A stretch of 64,000 nt of DNA. Source: Calycina herbarum. Taxonomy: Eukaryota; Ascomycota; Leotiomycetes; Helotiales; Pezizellaceae. The position numbers were made by a program, and so were the translations under genes. Below, piece after piece: positions 1-11,151 of the stretch (the stretch's first letter is position 1; every line of letters starts with the position of its first letter). Location of the stretch: positions 186,001-250,000 of the forward strand of contig LLEY01000074.1 of NCBI GenBank assembly GCA_001414485.1, read 5' to 3'. A model generated the notes under the pieces. The model searched no databases and was not told the DNA's origin. It saw only the letters and a program-made list of their open reading frames with translations.

Positions 1-1190
1 ATCCCTTCCTAAAAGAGCAGTGCTTGAGCAAAGTGGCTGTTTCATAAAACTTTACCTCGCACTTCTAGGTAGTATTTCTGTCAATCCCACAATCCCCACT
101 CTAATCACCAACATTTTTTCAAATGACCACCACCTCACAATCTCAACGCTCGGCCTCGAAAAAATATGATCAGGATTCAACAGTTCATTTCGATTACCAT
201 GGTTAGCGATGACCTTTGCGCCCCGTCGCTTCATCACGACACTCGTCTAAGTTGTAGAAGTTTCGGACTTTTCGGATCATCGGAACGGGATCACCAGATC
301 TTCAGTGTACAGTAAGATGAGAAGTATTTTTGTGACAGAAATCGTTTGTGATCGCCGTCAAGGATAGAGTTGAAACTTCAACGCTGAAGTTCGAGGACCG
401 TCCGTATCCCCGTTTTTGGAGGATCAGTAGTGGAGTAATGGTACGGTTGAGGGAATTGAATTCAAATCACTTGAGGCTCTCGAACTGGTGTTCTCTAATA
501 TATATGATAGTTCATTTGCTGTTCTTCAAATCATTTAGCTCTTCACGATCGACTTACTAAGAAATGTGTTGACGCTCTCTACTCAAGATTTGTTCGTCTC
601 ACTTGTAAAAGTAAAAATACGGACAAGATTTCGCAGTGAAAAGGTTTTTATTGAGGGGAAAACTATCATCGTGTATACTCCGAGTGCCTTAAAAAGATAA
701 TTTCGGATTGGTTCTTGTCGCCTTCAAAAGTTCATTACAGATATCAACAACGGCTAACTTCCCTGACCACGGATGCTTTATGCACCGACTAAGGACAGAT
801 TTGAATACGTAAGGAATTCTAAAGGTTTTCTCCCGGAATGAGGGTCGTTTCATGAAGTTGATTTACACCTGTTGGGGATGGGCTCATCTCGCTTGAACAA
901 TGATCTCCTCAAAACAAACCTTGGCAGAAACTCGTCACGTTTTCATGTTTCTGTGAAACTCTTACTTCATTATGCCACCAGAATAAAAAAACACTTTTGA
1001 GCCTCAACTAAAATCTTACTCTGTTGCAAGCCTTGAAGTTTGTTAAAATAAACCTCAAACTCCGTAGCTTTCTAGGTAAACATGTGATGCTTTGACATTT
1101 TGTTGCATGTCGCAAATCGAAGGGTACCATTAAGGGTTGTAAGGACACGCCAAGGCGTGTCTTACGAGGTTTACCCGCCTGTTAACCAGG

Positions 1191-1416
1191 CTCGCGATGG
1201 ACATTAAAAGTGGCAGTAAATACTTTGGATCGTACCTGCCTACCTAACCCTCGTTGTTCCAGCTTTCCAGGTCATTTCATGTGAATTATCCTAGAGGCTT
1301 GAAACAATTCAAGATTATCCTAGATAGTTAGAGCAATCAACTTTAGCTGCCCCAGAAAGTTAGAACAATGAGAAGTATCGAAAGGTTTTCCTGCCGCTTT
1401 TATTGTCCACAGCGAG
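1191..1416. mobile_element. foldback element (MITE-like), family A copy 1
   Basis: About 226 bp bounded by inverted termini: the left end reads CTCGCGATGGACATTAAAAG and the right end, on the other strand, CTCGCTGTGGACAATAAAAG, both followed by a GGCAG-type motif. The interior is rich in short GTTCCA/GAACAATC motifs. Related ends occur at 5504, 36353/36585 and 53808/54572. No coding capacity, so it would be non-autonomous. No clear target-site duplication is visible. Confidence 0.7.
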
Positions 1417-1895
1417 CGAAGTGAGACAAAAGGTTGAGCATCATGATATTGCTAGGAGTGTCTTTTCTGTTTCCCAAAAATAAGTGTCAATTCAGATGCT
1501 GAGATACTACCAGCAACCTAAACTATTTGAATTTCGATTTTAAACCACGTGATGTTAACATTGTGACTATGCCTTACTTGATGGCGAAATCTATGATGTA
1601 GCATTATTCACTGTAATTCTCTTCGATTGTTTGCAGAAACTACTTTTCGGTAGACGATTTCTTTCTCTAGAACCAAGATGATGGAAGTTCGAGAGATCCT
1701 CAAAGAAGTAAAAGAGCAGAAAAAAGTTACATCTTATTTCTCTCAAGCTCTTGTTAAGTAACCCACCAATACTTACTCAAAACAATAACGACTATTTCCA
1801 GGTAATCCACCAATGATAGCCGGTGAAACAATTTACAAGATATTCAAAGAAAGCTTATAAATAACTCTACTTTTATTTACAAGATATATGTGAGT

Positions 1896-1916
1896 ATTGG
1901 TAGGTGACCTACCAAT
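1896..1916. repeat. 21-bp palindrome
   Basis: ATTGGTAGGT, one central base, then its reverse complement. A further inverted match (CCACCAATACTTACTC) lies near 1759-1775, so the region 1755-1930 can fold as a larger imperfect stem. Function unknown. Confidence 0.5.
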
Positions 1917-2879
1917 AGCAACAGAATATATACTCACTTTTTTATAACCTAATCAACAGATCAGGTGTTATTAATTTAATCATTATGGATGTAATGATTT
2001 CATCTCAATAAAGCGAGGGTATAACCTAAGTCTAACCATACACGTCTATATTAACCCCTTTCCCAAAATCATCTCCAATTCATTCCGGACTTCGACAATC
2101 GATTCTCAGCACTTTCAATACTTTGTGATTCACATCAACACCATTTTTGCCCAGAAGAACTTTGTAAAGCAGGTGCTTCAACGTTCTCCTGTCGTCGCTT
2201 CATGAAATCGCTTTGCGTGTGAGGAAAAGTAAGCTTTTTTTCCCTCTCCATATAACCCACACTCTGAAGATAGAAGATGAATCCATATGATTAGCACATG
2301 TTTGCTTGCCTGGCCCTCAGTCTCTCGTGAGAAGTGGTATGAGCTCGATAGATGCGGTATAATATCTTAATAACATAAGCGAGGCCTCGGGAATTAAAGT
2401 AATGTAGGGTTTGCACTTAGCCTTTTCGGCAGTTGCGTAACGGTGTGAGAGTTTCAGCCAGCGTACCAAAACTCTTATTCGAGAACATTTAGGATAATCT
2501 GCTCTCTGAGAATACCTGTAACCGTCCTAGAGTTGCTATGTACACAGCGTAATGATGGAGACTTTTGCTTGTGTGGAGCAACCCTTGTGTCAAAACATCA
2601 AGACTTTCTGGGAAACTAGTTATGAAGGGGTTTTCAGAAACCTAGAAGAGCTGCAAACGACGGCAACGCAAGGCAATTTAGACTACTTGTTCAAATAAAT
2701 TTCTATAAATACCTATAATGCTGTATATCATTATTGCATAAACCTTTTTTGGAACCCAAACAATCTTCCTAAAACTCCATCACCAAATGCCTTCTCTAAA
2801 TCCAAACCAAACCAATCTAATTTTCCCTTTTCCTCTTTCCTTTTACCCAAAAAAAAACCCTCTCTATTACTCCCAAGCC

Positions 2880-5235
2880 CTACAAATCATGTCTCGCTCT
2901 CTTACTAGCCTTTCTAATCCTCTCCCCATAAAAGTACAACACAAAAGGAATCGGGATGAACGCAATACTCAAGAAACCCAACAAGCTACTCGCCCACTGG
3001 GTCCCTAGTCTCCTATACATCGCATTCGCAAACAATGGGAACCCAGCACCGAAACTACTTCTAATAAAATCATTTCCGGCAAATACGCTTGCTGTATATT
3101 CAGGGTACGCATCGCCTAGATAGTTGAGGACACTGTTGAAGAGGAGGAAAGCGCCCATGGAGAAGAAACTGGAGCCGATGATTGGGACGATCCAGTGGAT
3201 GGGTTGTTGGGAGGTCCTATGAAAAGTCAGTAAGAGGGTTTTGCAGCGCTGTTTGAAAGATATATGCGGGCGGGGGATGAAGAGAAAATAGTTTTCTTAC
3301 CAGCCGAACCAGAAGAGACAAATAGGAATACAGAAAGCGCCGAAGAAAGCCGGGGGAAGTCGCAATTCAGGTTTGATCTCTCCGTTTTCATTGAATTGTG
3401 GCTCTTGGATCCGATGAAGATAAAGGAAGAATGGAGGAAGGACGAGGAAAGCTCCTACAAAGATACCCAGAAAAGACAATCCTTCTTCTCCAAGGTTAAA
3501 GCCGTAAACTTCGATGAAAACAATGGCGAAACTTTCGAACCAGATGTACAAAAGTCCATATACGAGGGCAATATACATGTTGAGTAGGAAGAGGATTGGT
3601 TCTGTGAAAGTGAGACTGAATGGCCGAACAAGAACCATCAAGGCAATATCTTTTGGGGTCATATGCTCGCTTTGGATTTCCGGCTCGCATTTGAGATCGT
3701 TTCTTCCTGTGAGTTTTCGAAGACGTCGTGAACGTCTGTAGAGGATATTGGCTGATGATGTTTCCGGGAGGAGGAAGATCATCAAGATAAGACAGAACCC
3801 AGAAAGCCAGAGTAATTCCCAAATAGGCCCTATGTCATATTAGCACACTATTTCTCGAGAAGCGAGTGATAAGAGAAAGGCGAAAATGCGAGTACTGGGA
3901 GAGTTTTTGCTGCAAATGAGTTCCACCCAATGATGTTCGAGATGGCCTCCAAACCATTGTTCGTGTAGGTTTAGGATAATGAGAAATTAGGGTTTCTCGT
4001 CCTTCTTAACATCCTTGGACAATATTTGCAATTACTCGAGATCTTTGAGGTCATAAAAAAGGGGATGTGTTAGAAGAAAGATTTACAAAAAACTTACATT
4101 GCCACCCCTTATGTTGTGCCGCAAACCCACCAACCAACGGACCTAGAACTGGACCTGAGATAGCTGCCATTCCCCAAACAGCAATGGCATACGCTCGTTT
4201 TTGAGGACGATACATATCGCCTAAAGATGCACCACCTGTAGCCAGAACAGGAGAGCCGAAAAATCCAGTGAGAAATCGAAAGGCAAGAAGCATGCCAAAG
4301 TTTTTGGCGTAAATGACTCCGAATTGGAAAAAGACAAAAACCACTAGAGTTCCGATGTAGACCGGGTTTCGTCCGATTTGAGGAATTTCGGAAGCTGGTG
4401 CCCAGACCTAGAAAAATATTAGCATACTTTTGAGAGACCGCCTCGAAAGCCGTATGAAGTTTCTCGTAAGTAGAAGCAAGTATTCCCCGCCTCTTAAGTG
4501 AGTAGGAGAGAAGAGAACTTTTGACTTACCATAGGTCCAAGACCATAACCAGCAACGAAAAGAGTCAAACCAAGCGTCGCCGCAACCTGACTAACACCAA
4601 AACGCTCCGTCACTCCCACAGTTCCAGCAGAGTAAATAGCCGATCCGATATAAACAGAAAAAGTAAGGAAACATATCAGGAAAGTAACGAAGAACTTCTT
4701 TGGTGTAGACCAATTCATCGGGTTCTGAGAACGGTAAGTAATAGAAAGTCATGAGAATGTGCTTTACTAACTTCTTGATCATCATCTCCATACCAAGTGA
4801 TCACTGAAATGTCTTTTCCTTTCTCCGGATCAACAATGACACCACTAACTGCGTTTCGTTGTTGCTCGTTACTCCCGGATCTCGTCTCTGAACTATCCCG
4901 ATTCCCAGCGCTATTTCGTCCCACTGCTCTCTGACGTCTAAAAAATTCAGTATCGCGATCAGGGCCATCTTCGATATCTTCAGTATCTTCCGCAGGACCC
5001 TTTTCTTCCTCGCCAACATGGCCATGATGTGCCTAATAACAATCTTTTAGTAAGAAGCTCCCTAAAACAAAACACAGATTTGAATAATCCAACTTACCAA
5101 CTGCCCCGACTTTTTCTTGTCGACATATCTTTCCCATAATGATGGATTTTCTTCTTCCGCAAATGCCAAAACTTTCCCTCTCGTCACAAGCCTAGCGGCA
5201 TGCCCAAACGCAGAATCTTGAAACAAGTCCCTCAT
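2880..5235 (-). CDS. MFS transporter, DHA1 drug/polyamine exporter type
   Basis: Six exons (5235-5098, 5032-4772, 4724-4530, 4407-4098, 3829-3301, 3216-2880) join in frame to 589 aa. A charged cytoplasmic N-terminus of about 145 residues leads into NPMNWSTPKKF, the usual entry to TM1 in this family. Then come SEIPQIGRNPVYIG, LGDMYRPQKRAY and ELLWLSGF..LPETSSANILYRR, all hallmarks of the fungal FLU1/TPO-like pumps, and a basic C-terminus. Known for the family: proton antiport of drugs or polyamines at the plasma membrane; the substrate here cannot be read from sequence. The fourth intron is long (4097-3830, about 268 bp) and contains decayed repeat sequence related to 37250-37345. The exon 2 donor is GTTAGT, less usual than the others. 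Confidence 0.88.
3960..4050. repeat. decayed repeat inside an MFS intron
   Basis: The sequence around TTGGACAATATTTGCAATTA followed by CTCGAGAT resembles 37295-37325 (TTAGACAATACTTGTAATTG then TTCGAGAT), and the GAGAAA...GTTTCT context upstream is shared. It explains why this intron is four to five times longer than its neighbours. Probably an old non-autonomous element; both ends are lost. Confidence 0.45.
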
Positions 5236-6119
5236 TGTAGTGGAAGACTTCGATGACTAAAAGGAAGAAGAGGAATCAGGACATTGAATGCGGAGAAATT
5301 ATTGAAGGGAAACAATCTTTATTTGTAAACACCTAGGACTTCACTCCCCAAAAATCTCACTACTAAATCCTCGAAATGATATCATAGTCAGATCTCCTTG
5401 GCAGCCTCACCTAGTGGATTTTTCGGCCTTCGGACACTTAAAGAGAAAGCATTTCAACGGTAGGGCATACACTAGGAGAACCATACATTCCGCTGTGAGC
5501 CATCCTCGCGGTTGACAACAAAAGCGGCAGTGAATAGCTTTCGTTGTTCCAACCTTTTATTAACCTAGAAACTTGGAACAATCAACTTCAATTGCCCCAA
5601 ATACCTAGATTAACACTTTGAGATCTGCTATGAGTTGGAATATCGAGAAAACATCGAGAAGAAAGATCGCTGCTGCTTTTCTTATCTGCAAGTACCAGGA
5701 GGCCTTTTTTTGCAGAGGCACAAAAGGAGCTGGGGTCGGGAGCTACCGAGGGGAGTCTTGACATCACCACAACTGCACGTTGCCTCCCGCATCTCGATGA
5801 GATATGATCCATCATATGTATGGAAACAGTCTACTGAGTTCACCGCTGTTCCAAACGGCTAGAAACCCAATTTAGCTACCAAACTGTCGGGATTAACAAT
5901 TGGGGGGAAAGATGATCAACCATTCTCCATTAACGAGTAAATTTGTTCTTACAGCCTCATAAATTAACCCCCATAATCCCAACACGAAAATCCAAGTCCC
6001 CAACAAGACGCCAATTGCAGTGCATTATTTGCATACCCTTTCCTTAACGCCAAATATGCCTCTCCCATAAACCCGTACGTTCCTCAAACCCCCAAGTCCT
6101 ACATTTGTGATACAAAACT
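5236..6119. other. intergenic: MFS promoter side and glutaredoxin 3' flank
   Basis: Both flanking genes are on the minus strand, so this holds the 5' region of the MFS gene and the 3' flank of the glutaredoxin gene. The only structure seen is a decayed family A foldback element (5504-5690). No gene is supported. Confidence 0.55.
5504..5690. mobile_element. foldback element family A, decayed copy
   Basis: The left end (CTCGCGGTTGACAACAAAAG then CGGCAGT) matches the family A terminus at 1191. The inner GTTGTTCCA, AACAATCAACTT and TGCCCCA motifs match copy 1 in the same order. The right terminus (about 5670-5690, GCTGCTTTTCTTATCTGC) is degraded. Roughly 187 bp. Confidence 0.55.
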
Positions 6120-6995
6120 TTATCTTAACCCATGAATTGGCGCTTGTGATCCAGGCTCCTCTTCTTTGACACTCTCCTTCTTCTCGGCTGGTCGCTTTTG
6201 CGCCTCGATAATCTTCTTTTGTCCAATCTTCTTGATCTGTGCGATCAATGTTCCTTTATCATCCATGTCTGCAATATCGTCTCCGCCACCTATGCTGATG
6301 CCGTTGATAAGTATGTTCGGGACGGTCCTTCGATGCGTAAGTTCGCCCAGCTTAGCCTGCAATTGTGCGCCTAATTCGTGTTTGTCTAGTTCGACGACAA
6401 AGGGCTCGGGGTCAATCGAATATTTTTGCAAGAGAATATCCTTTGCTTTCTTCGAGTATGGGCAGTAAGATTTCGAGAAGATGATGACTATTAGAAGCAC
6501 ACAAATTAGCTGACCATCCAGCGGAAACTCCCTTGGAACGCATGAAAACTTACTTGGTGACTTCTTCAATATGCTGTTCAGCTCGACTTCAACATCATGC
6601 TCTTCCTTCGTCTCCTCCTTCAAAGGCACCTGCGCATCTCCAGTTGGGATCTTCTTACGACCAGCCACACCTCTATCTCTGGCTCCCTCTGCCGCACTTC
6701 CAACACCTTCGACCTCAGAAGGAGCATCTGGTTTAGGCGATTTAGAGTTCGCCTTTTCCTTTGCAAGTTTCGCAGCGTCCTGTAACCTCTGTGTCCTCGC
6801 CTTGACATCTTCATCATCCGCCGCCCCCTTCTTCAAATCCTTCGGCAATGCATTCAGAGTTTTAGAATAGAAATCGTTTGCTGTTCGTAGATCCCTGGGT
6901 CGCTGTTGTCGCAGGGAAGCCGTATAGAATAAGACGGTAATGACGAATATGAAGATGAGGAGGGCGAATACCTTGATGCGACGCGGTGATGGCAT
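6120..6995 (-). CDS. membrane-anchored glutaredoxin (Grx6/Grx7 type)
   Basis: Two exons (6995-6554 and 6487-6120) give 269 aa. Residues 9-28 form an uncleaved hydrophobic anchor, followed by a charged, probably luminal, stalk and a glutaredoxin fold from about residue 147. The active site is CPYS (Cys156) in SKSYCPYSKK. TVPNILI carries the cis-proline and GGGDDIADM the glutathione-binding turn. Known for the family: glutathione-dependent oxidoreductases of the early secretory pathway; yeast Grx7 also carries CPYS. Reading straight through the intron keeps the frame open but inserts about 20 unrelated residues just before the active site; splicing gives the expected SPIIIFSKSYC strand. An acidic/basic tail of about 25 residues follows the domain. 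Confidence 0.9.
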   Translation of the reverse strand: MPSPRRIKVFALLIFIFVITVLFYTASLRQQRPRDLRTANDFYSKTLNALPKDLKKGAADDEDVKARTQRLQDAAKLAKEKANSKSPKPDAPSEVEGVGSAAEGARDRGVAGRKKIPTGDAQVPLKEETKEEHDVEVELNSILKKSPSKFSCVPREFPLDGQLICVLLIVIIFSKSYCPYSKKAKDILLQKYSIDPEPFVVELDKHELGAQLQAKLGELTHRRTVPNILINGISIGGGDDIADMDDKGTLIAQIKKIGQKKIIEAQKRPAEKKESVKEEEPGSQAPIHGLR

Positions 6996-8376
6996 CCTGG
7001 AGGTTCGTTGTAGGAAAGGGGTGTTGTGAATTGCTAGCAGAGAAAGTGGGTGTTAGTTTGACACGCTTCACTAAAGTTGTTCAAGGTTGGTCTTAAGCTT
7101 ACACGGTCGCCGACTTTTGGGCATCGGAGTGTTCTCGCTGCTGACAGATGTTGGGGTAAATCCTTCCTGATTGCCTGTGGTACTTCAGGTATGACTTGCT
7201 CCTTCTCTCCTTCCTTTTCAATTGCGTGTACAGGTAAGATTCTTGCCAAGAAAAGTTTGATTCGATCAGGGTGTTGCGATGTTTCTGTTGGTGTGACAGG
7301 GAACCTCGTGGCGGGACGTCTCAAAAATGCTTTTTCCTTTCCAGAAGCCCGGGTCGTTTATCCTTTGTAATTATGTAATGTAAGAGATAACCTTTTAGGA
7401 GAAAAGTATCGTGATGGGTTTCCAACCACAGAGATATATAGAAAAAGGAAAGGAAGGAACAACTGGTTAATTGAAGTGGCATGGACTTTCTCGTACAGAA
7501 CGGGTGGGACTCGTGATTTACATAAATGCGGAGAATCGCACTAGCGGCTGAGGCGGAGTCAGGCTACTGTCAGGCTCTCCTGGTTTTCATTGTGCCCCCT
7601 GAATCAGTCACTCCAGACTATCAAAATCTAGATTCCAGCTTCACGTCAAACAGTTTTGTGCACAAGTAATATTACTAAAATATGTGTCACACTCCCCTAG
7701 TAGTTGCAAAAATGCACGATAGTCATCTTCACTCTTCTTCAATGGTCCCAACAAGGTAGCATAAAGTCAGTTCTTCAAGCCCGTTAGGATAATTGAATTC
7801 TATGAAACATTATAGGAATGAGGTACAAATAAGTTACGAGTTTCTTGAAAGTACCGGTAAGGGGTTATTTTTAATTTATCTGTTTAGGCAAAACACACAA
7901 ACTGAAAGGCATAAGACCCTTCGCGCAGAAAGAACCACTAAACCGGAAAAGTAGTCCCAAATTAATCGTCATCAGATTCATCGTCAGTAGTACCTGTCAC
8001 ACCAAAGCCCAATCAATATTCGGGAAGACCCGATACTAGCCAGGTAGATCTTTTTGCTAGCTCCAAGAAGGGGGTTTCCTTGTATAAATCAATGGACTTC
8101 ACTAGGGGGATACACAACTTGCAAATTGTGGAATGCGAGAAGCGAATCGAACAAAAGATATTACATTAGTGTATCGTGGGCGTATTACAAGGTAAGCTAT
8201 ATATATCATACAAGTCATCGCTTTCAAAACTCCAAGACTCGCAATAACAAAAGAAAAAGAGACATCTTCCTCAATGCCAATGCACCCATTTTCCCAACGC
8301 CATTTAAACGCCAAAGGGAATCCAGAATTATTATCCCAAAACCCATAATAATGCTTACGATTTCGTATAAAGCATG
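6996..8376. other. intergenic, no gene seen
   Basis: Contains the 5' region of the glutaredoxin gene (6996 upward) and the 3' flank of the hydrolase gene (8376 downward). Open frames near 7034-7370 overlap one another on both strands with low-complexity composition and no domain signal. Confidence 0.5.
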
Positions 8377-11151
8377 TCATCTGAAAGCTCCAACACTGGC
8401 ACGCTCTCGGAGAGTTCTTCTCATCCCTTCAGACTTCGAAGGACTGCCAACTCCGGTAATCTTCACCCAGTCCTCCCATTCCCTCGCAATTTCCATTAGA
8501 ACACCGCCCATTACTGCCGCCGAGGCCATGAGTCCATGACCTTGGCCCTCAAGGACTCGTACCTCGCATTTCTTCATAGTCTTTCCGAGCCATCTTACAT
8601 TCTCGACTGGTACTCTTGTATCCTTGCTACCATGATGGATAACCACAGCTCGAGTGATATCAACATAGCGGAATCCAATAGTGTGTCTCCTTTCCAGACA
8701 TACCAACAAATCAACAGCTGGGTTTGCGCCAGAGGTGGCCAGATCCCAGATAGCATGGGTGAGCCTCGTATCATAAGTAACTTGTCGTTCCTTGTCTGCC
8801 AGCGAAAGAGCCGCGGCAGCTAGAATTGCAGCTTCATTGTTGGGGTCATTTGGATTGTTCGTAGCCTTTTCCAGAGGACTTTGGGTTGATGGATCAGGAT
8901 AGACCGTGGAATTTCTGCCATGAATGTCCTTTTCTGGGCCAGGTGTTACTGTCCTCCTACCACTGGTAGCAGGAGTATCACGCCCGGTAGATTTACGCTT
9001 ATTGCGGCGTGGAGATTTTGGAAGACTGCTGGTAATGGAACTGCTTGTAGCGGACATGAAACTCGAGTTTGCAGCTTTCAAGATGGGGGTAGGAAGAGCA
9101 CGAAGAATGCGCTGAGAAGTTGGGATGGAATTTGTAGGTGGTGATGATGTTTGGCCACCTAATACGCTTAACTGGGAAGGTGGAATCCAAGGCGCAAGGA
9201 GGTGGATTCGCCCTCGAATATGTTGGGGCATACGAAGTGCGGTCGCGAGGGCATATATGGCTCCAGCGGAGTGGGCGAGGATAGAAAACTTGGTTATTTT
9301 CAAAGCTTGGCAGATAGCATACACATCATCTATAAGAGTTTAGTCACGAGTGGGAATATAGTCACACAAGTATCACATACCTGGCCAACTTAGAGGTGTT
9401 GCCGTGCCATCAGTATACGGCTCGCTATCACCTACTCCAGGGCGGTCTGGTGTGATCAAGCGCAGTTTGAGTGTCAAAGCTAGCTCATCATAAAATGCGG
9501 TTATGTATCTTGTCAATCCCATGCCAACACAACAAAAAACAGCAAAACCTTCGGAATCGCCAACCTCGGAGAAGGAAATCGTTCGGCCGGTCTGAGGATG
9601 TCGAATCTTTTGTGATAACCTGGGCGAGCAAAGATATGCTTCTACCGCATCGTCAATAGAGTCGGCACTGTTAGGTCTATCATCAACATGTATTTGCGGA
9701 GGCTTAACTGGCTCCGGGGAGGACACTCTTTTCATCTGGTTGCTATTTCTATGGCCTGGATCCTTTTCCTTTGGGCTCAAGGGCGCAGACAATCTCTTCA
9801 ACCGTGATCCGGCGCGTTTAGGTGCAGGAATATCAAGAGATTCAGGGAGTCCTTTCCCAGACTTTCTATTGGATCTATCTGGACTTTGGCGCGATCGTCT
9901 TTGGGCAACAGAAGGTGATGGAGCTCCTTCATCGGCATCTTCATTGGCAGTTTCTGCCACCTGTTTGGTAGCTAGCGCATTCGCCTTTGCCATTCGTGAG
10001 TTGTCGAAATCTTCAAGTGGCTCCTTCATTTTAGAAGTCCCTTCTATTGGCGAAAACTGATTGTCTCGCCGGCTTCGCTCACGTCTGTGATGGTTATGTT
10101 CGGACGATTTCCGAGAGCGATCGACTCCTCCATCCTCGCTAGCACGCTGCTTGCTACTCTGCCGACTTGACCGCTGGGAAGACCGTTTCTTTCCAGCAGC
10201 GGCTGGCTTGTGTAAAGACGAATCCCGTGTTGGTATGAATCTGCCGGACCCTATTCCTCCTCGGCTTGAAGAGCCGGCAAAAGGAGGTCCCAGGTTCTCC
10301 TTGATTGGGCTTGTATGTGCTGGCTTGGTGGGTGATGGCTCTTCCGGCTCCTCGCCAATTGCTGTTTCTGCCATGAAAGAATCAGCGTCGAATCGTGGAA
10401 TTGGTAGACGGCTGTCCATGTTTGGGTCCTTCGCAGTCCCGCTGCTTCCTTTCTTGCGATCGAATTCCTTTTCTCGTAGTCTTTCCTTGGAACTCATGTA
10501 CATCAATCCCTTGCGTTGTCTCGCTTGCTTCTTTCCCCAGCTATCGCTCGATGATTTCCGGCGTAGTTCGGGAAATGCGGGTGCTTTGCCTGGTTCAATA
10601 GATATGCCGCCCAGACTACTCGCATCGTCCCTATCCCTCGACCCAGTTGATCCCTTGGATGAGGGACGTGAGCTACCTCTTAAAAATGTCTTAAGCGGAC
10701 TGGCCTCACGGGGAGATCGCGGCGATTGTGGTGCCGTCAAGGGAGAGAATCCAGATGGTGGTTTGGCAGTTCGAATGACGGGAGGACTCGCTGCAAGCTC
10801 GTCGAGCGATTCCTCCTCTACCAGTTGTCGCAGAGAAGGTTGATTGTATGCGCCGTAGTCTATACCAAAACTCCCACCTGGTGACCGACTGCCATCGTGC
10901 CCGCTCAAATGGCCGAATGTATGACTTGTTGGCGCAGGTGATACTGCAGTGGATTGATGCCCGCCGGGATTTTCGAATAACTGGTTCGCGGGCGAGGAGA
11001 TGATGGATAAGGATGTGATCAAAGATGATATGACCTCGGGGGATGCGGGCTGAATATGAATGCGATTCGTAGGAGTCGAAGGGCCCTGAAGAGACTTTCT
11101 TCGACCATGGCCTCGGTGACGAGCTGGAACTGGAGGGGGGTTTGAATCCAT
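8377..11151 (-). CDS. alpha/beta hydrolase with long disordered N-terminus
   Basis: Two exons (11151-9381 and 9329-8377) give 907 aa. The first ~500 residues are Ser/Pro/Arg/Lys-rich and look disordered, with several basic stretches. The hydrolase fold starts near residue 520 (TISFSEVGD) and continues with a GxG oxyanion-loop candidate (CVGMGL), RLITPDRPGVGDS, and a nucleophile elbow AHSAG (Ser611). Asp827 (GSKDTRVP) and His855 (GQGHGL) complete a canonical Ser-Asp-His triad. The elbow has Ala in place of the first Gly of GxSxG, which is tolerated in many fungal members. Substrate unknown. A second low-complexity stretch lies inside the lid region. The long N-terminus suggests phospho-regulation or scaffolding, which is inference. 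Confidence 0.85.

Larger units (their letters stand above)
1..2879. other. gene-poor AT-rich spacer
   Basis: No open frame here reads like a protein: frames are short and none shows a recognisable domain or credible splice chain. The stretch holds one foldback element (1191-1416), a small perfect hairpin at about 1144-1161 (arms GACACGCC/GGCGTGTC) and a palindrome at 1896-1916. The last few hundred bases serve as 3' flank of the MFS gene that ends at 2880. Confidence 0.6.

Noticed and set aside
3264..3587. 107-codon plus-strand frame
   Set aside because: Antisense shadow of the MFS gene's fifth exon.
9740..10843. Plus-strand frames of 106 and 230 codons inside the hydrolase gene
   Set aside because: Shadows of the Ser/Arg-rich disordered region on the other strand.
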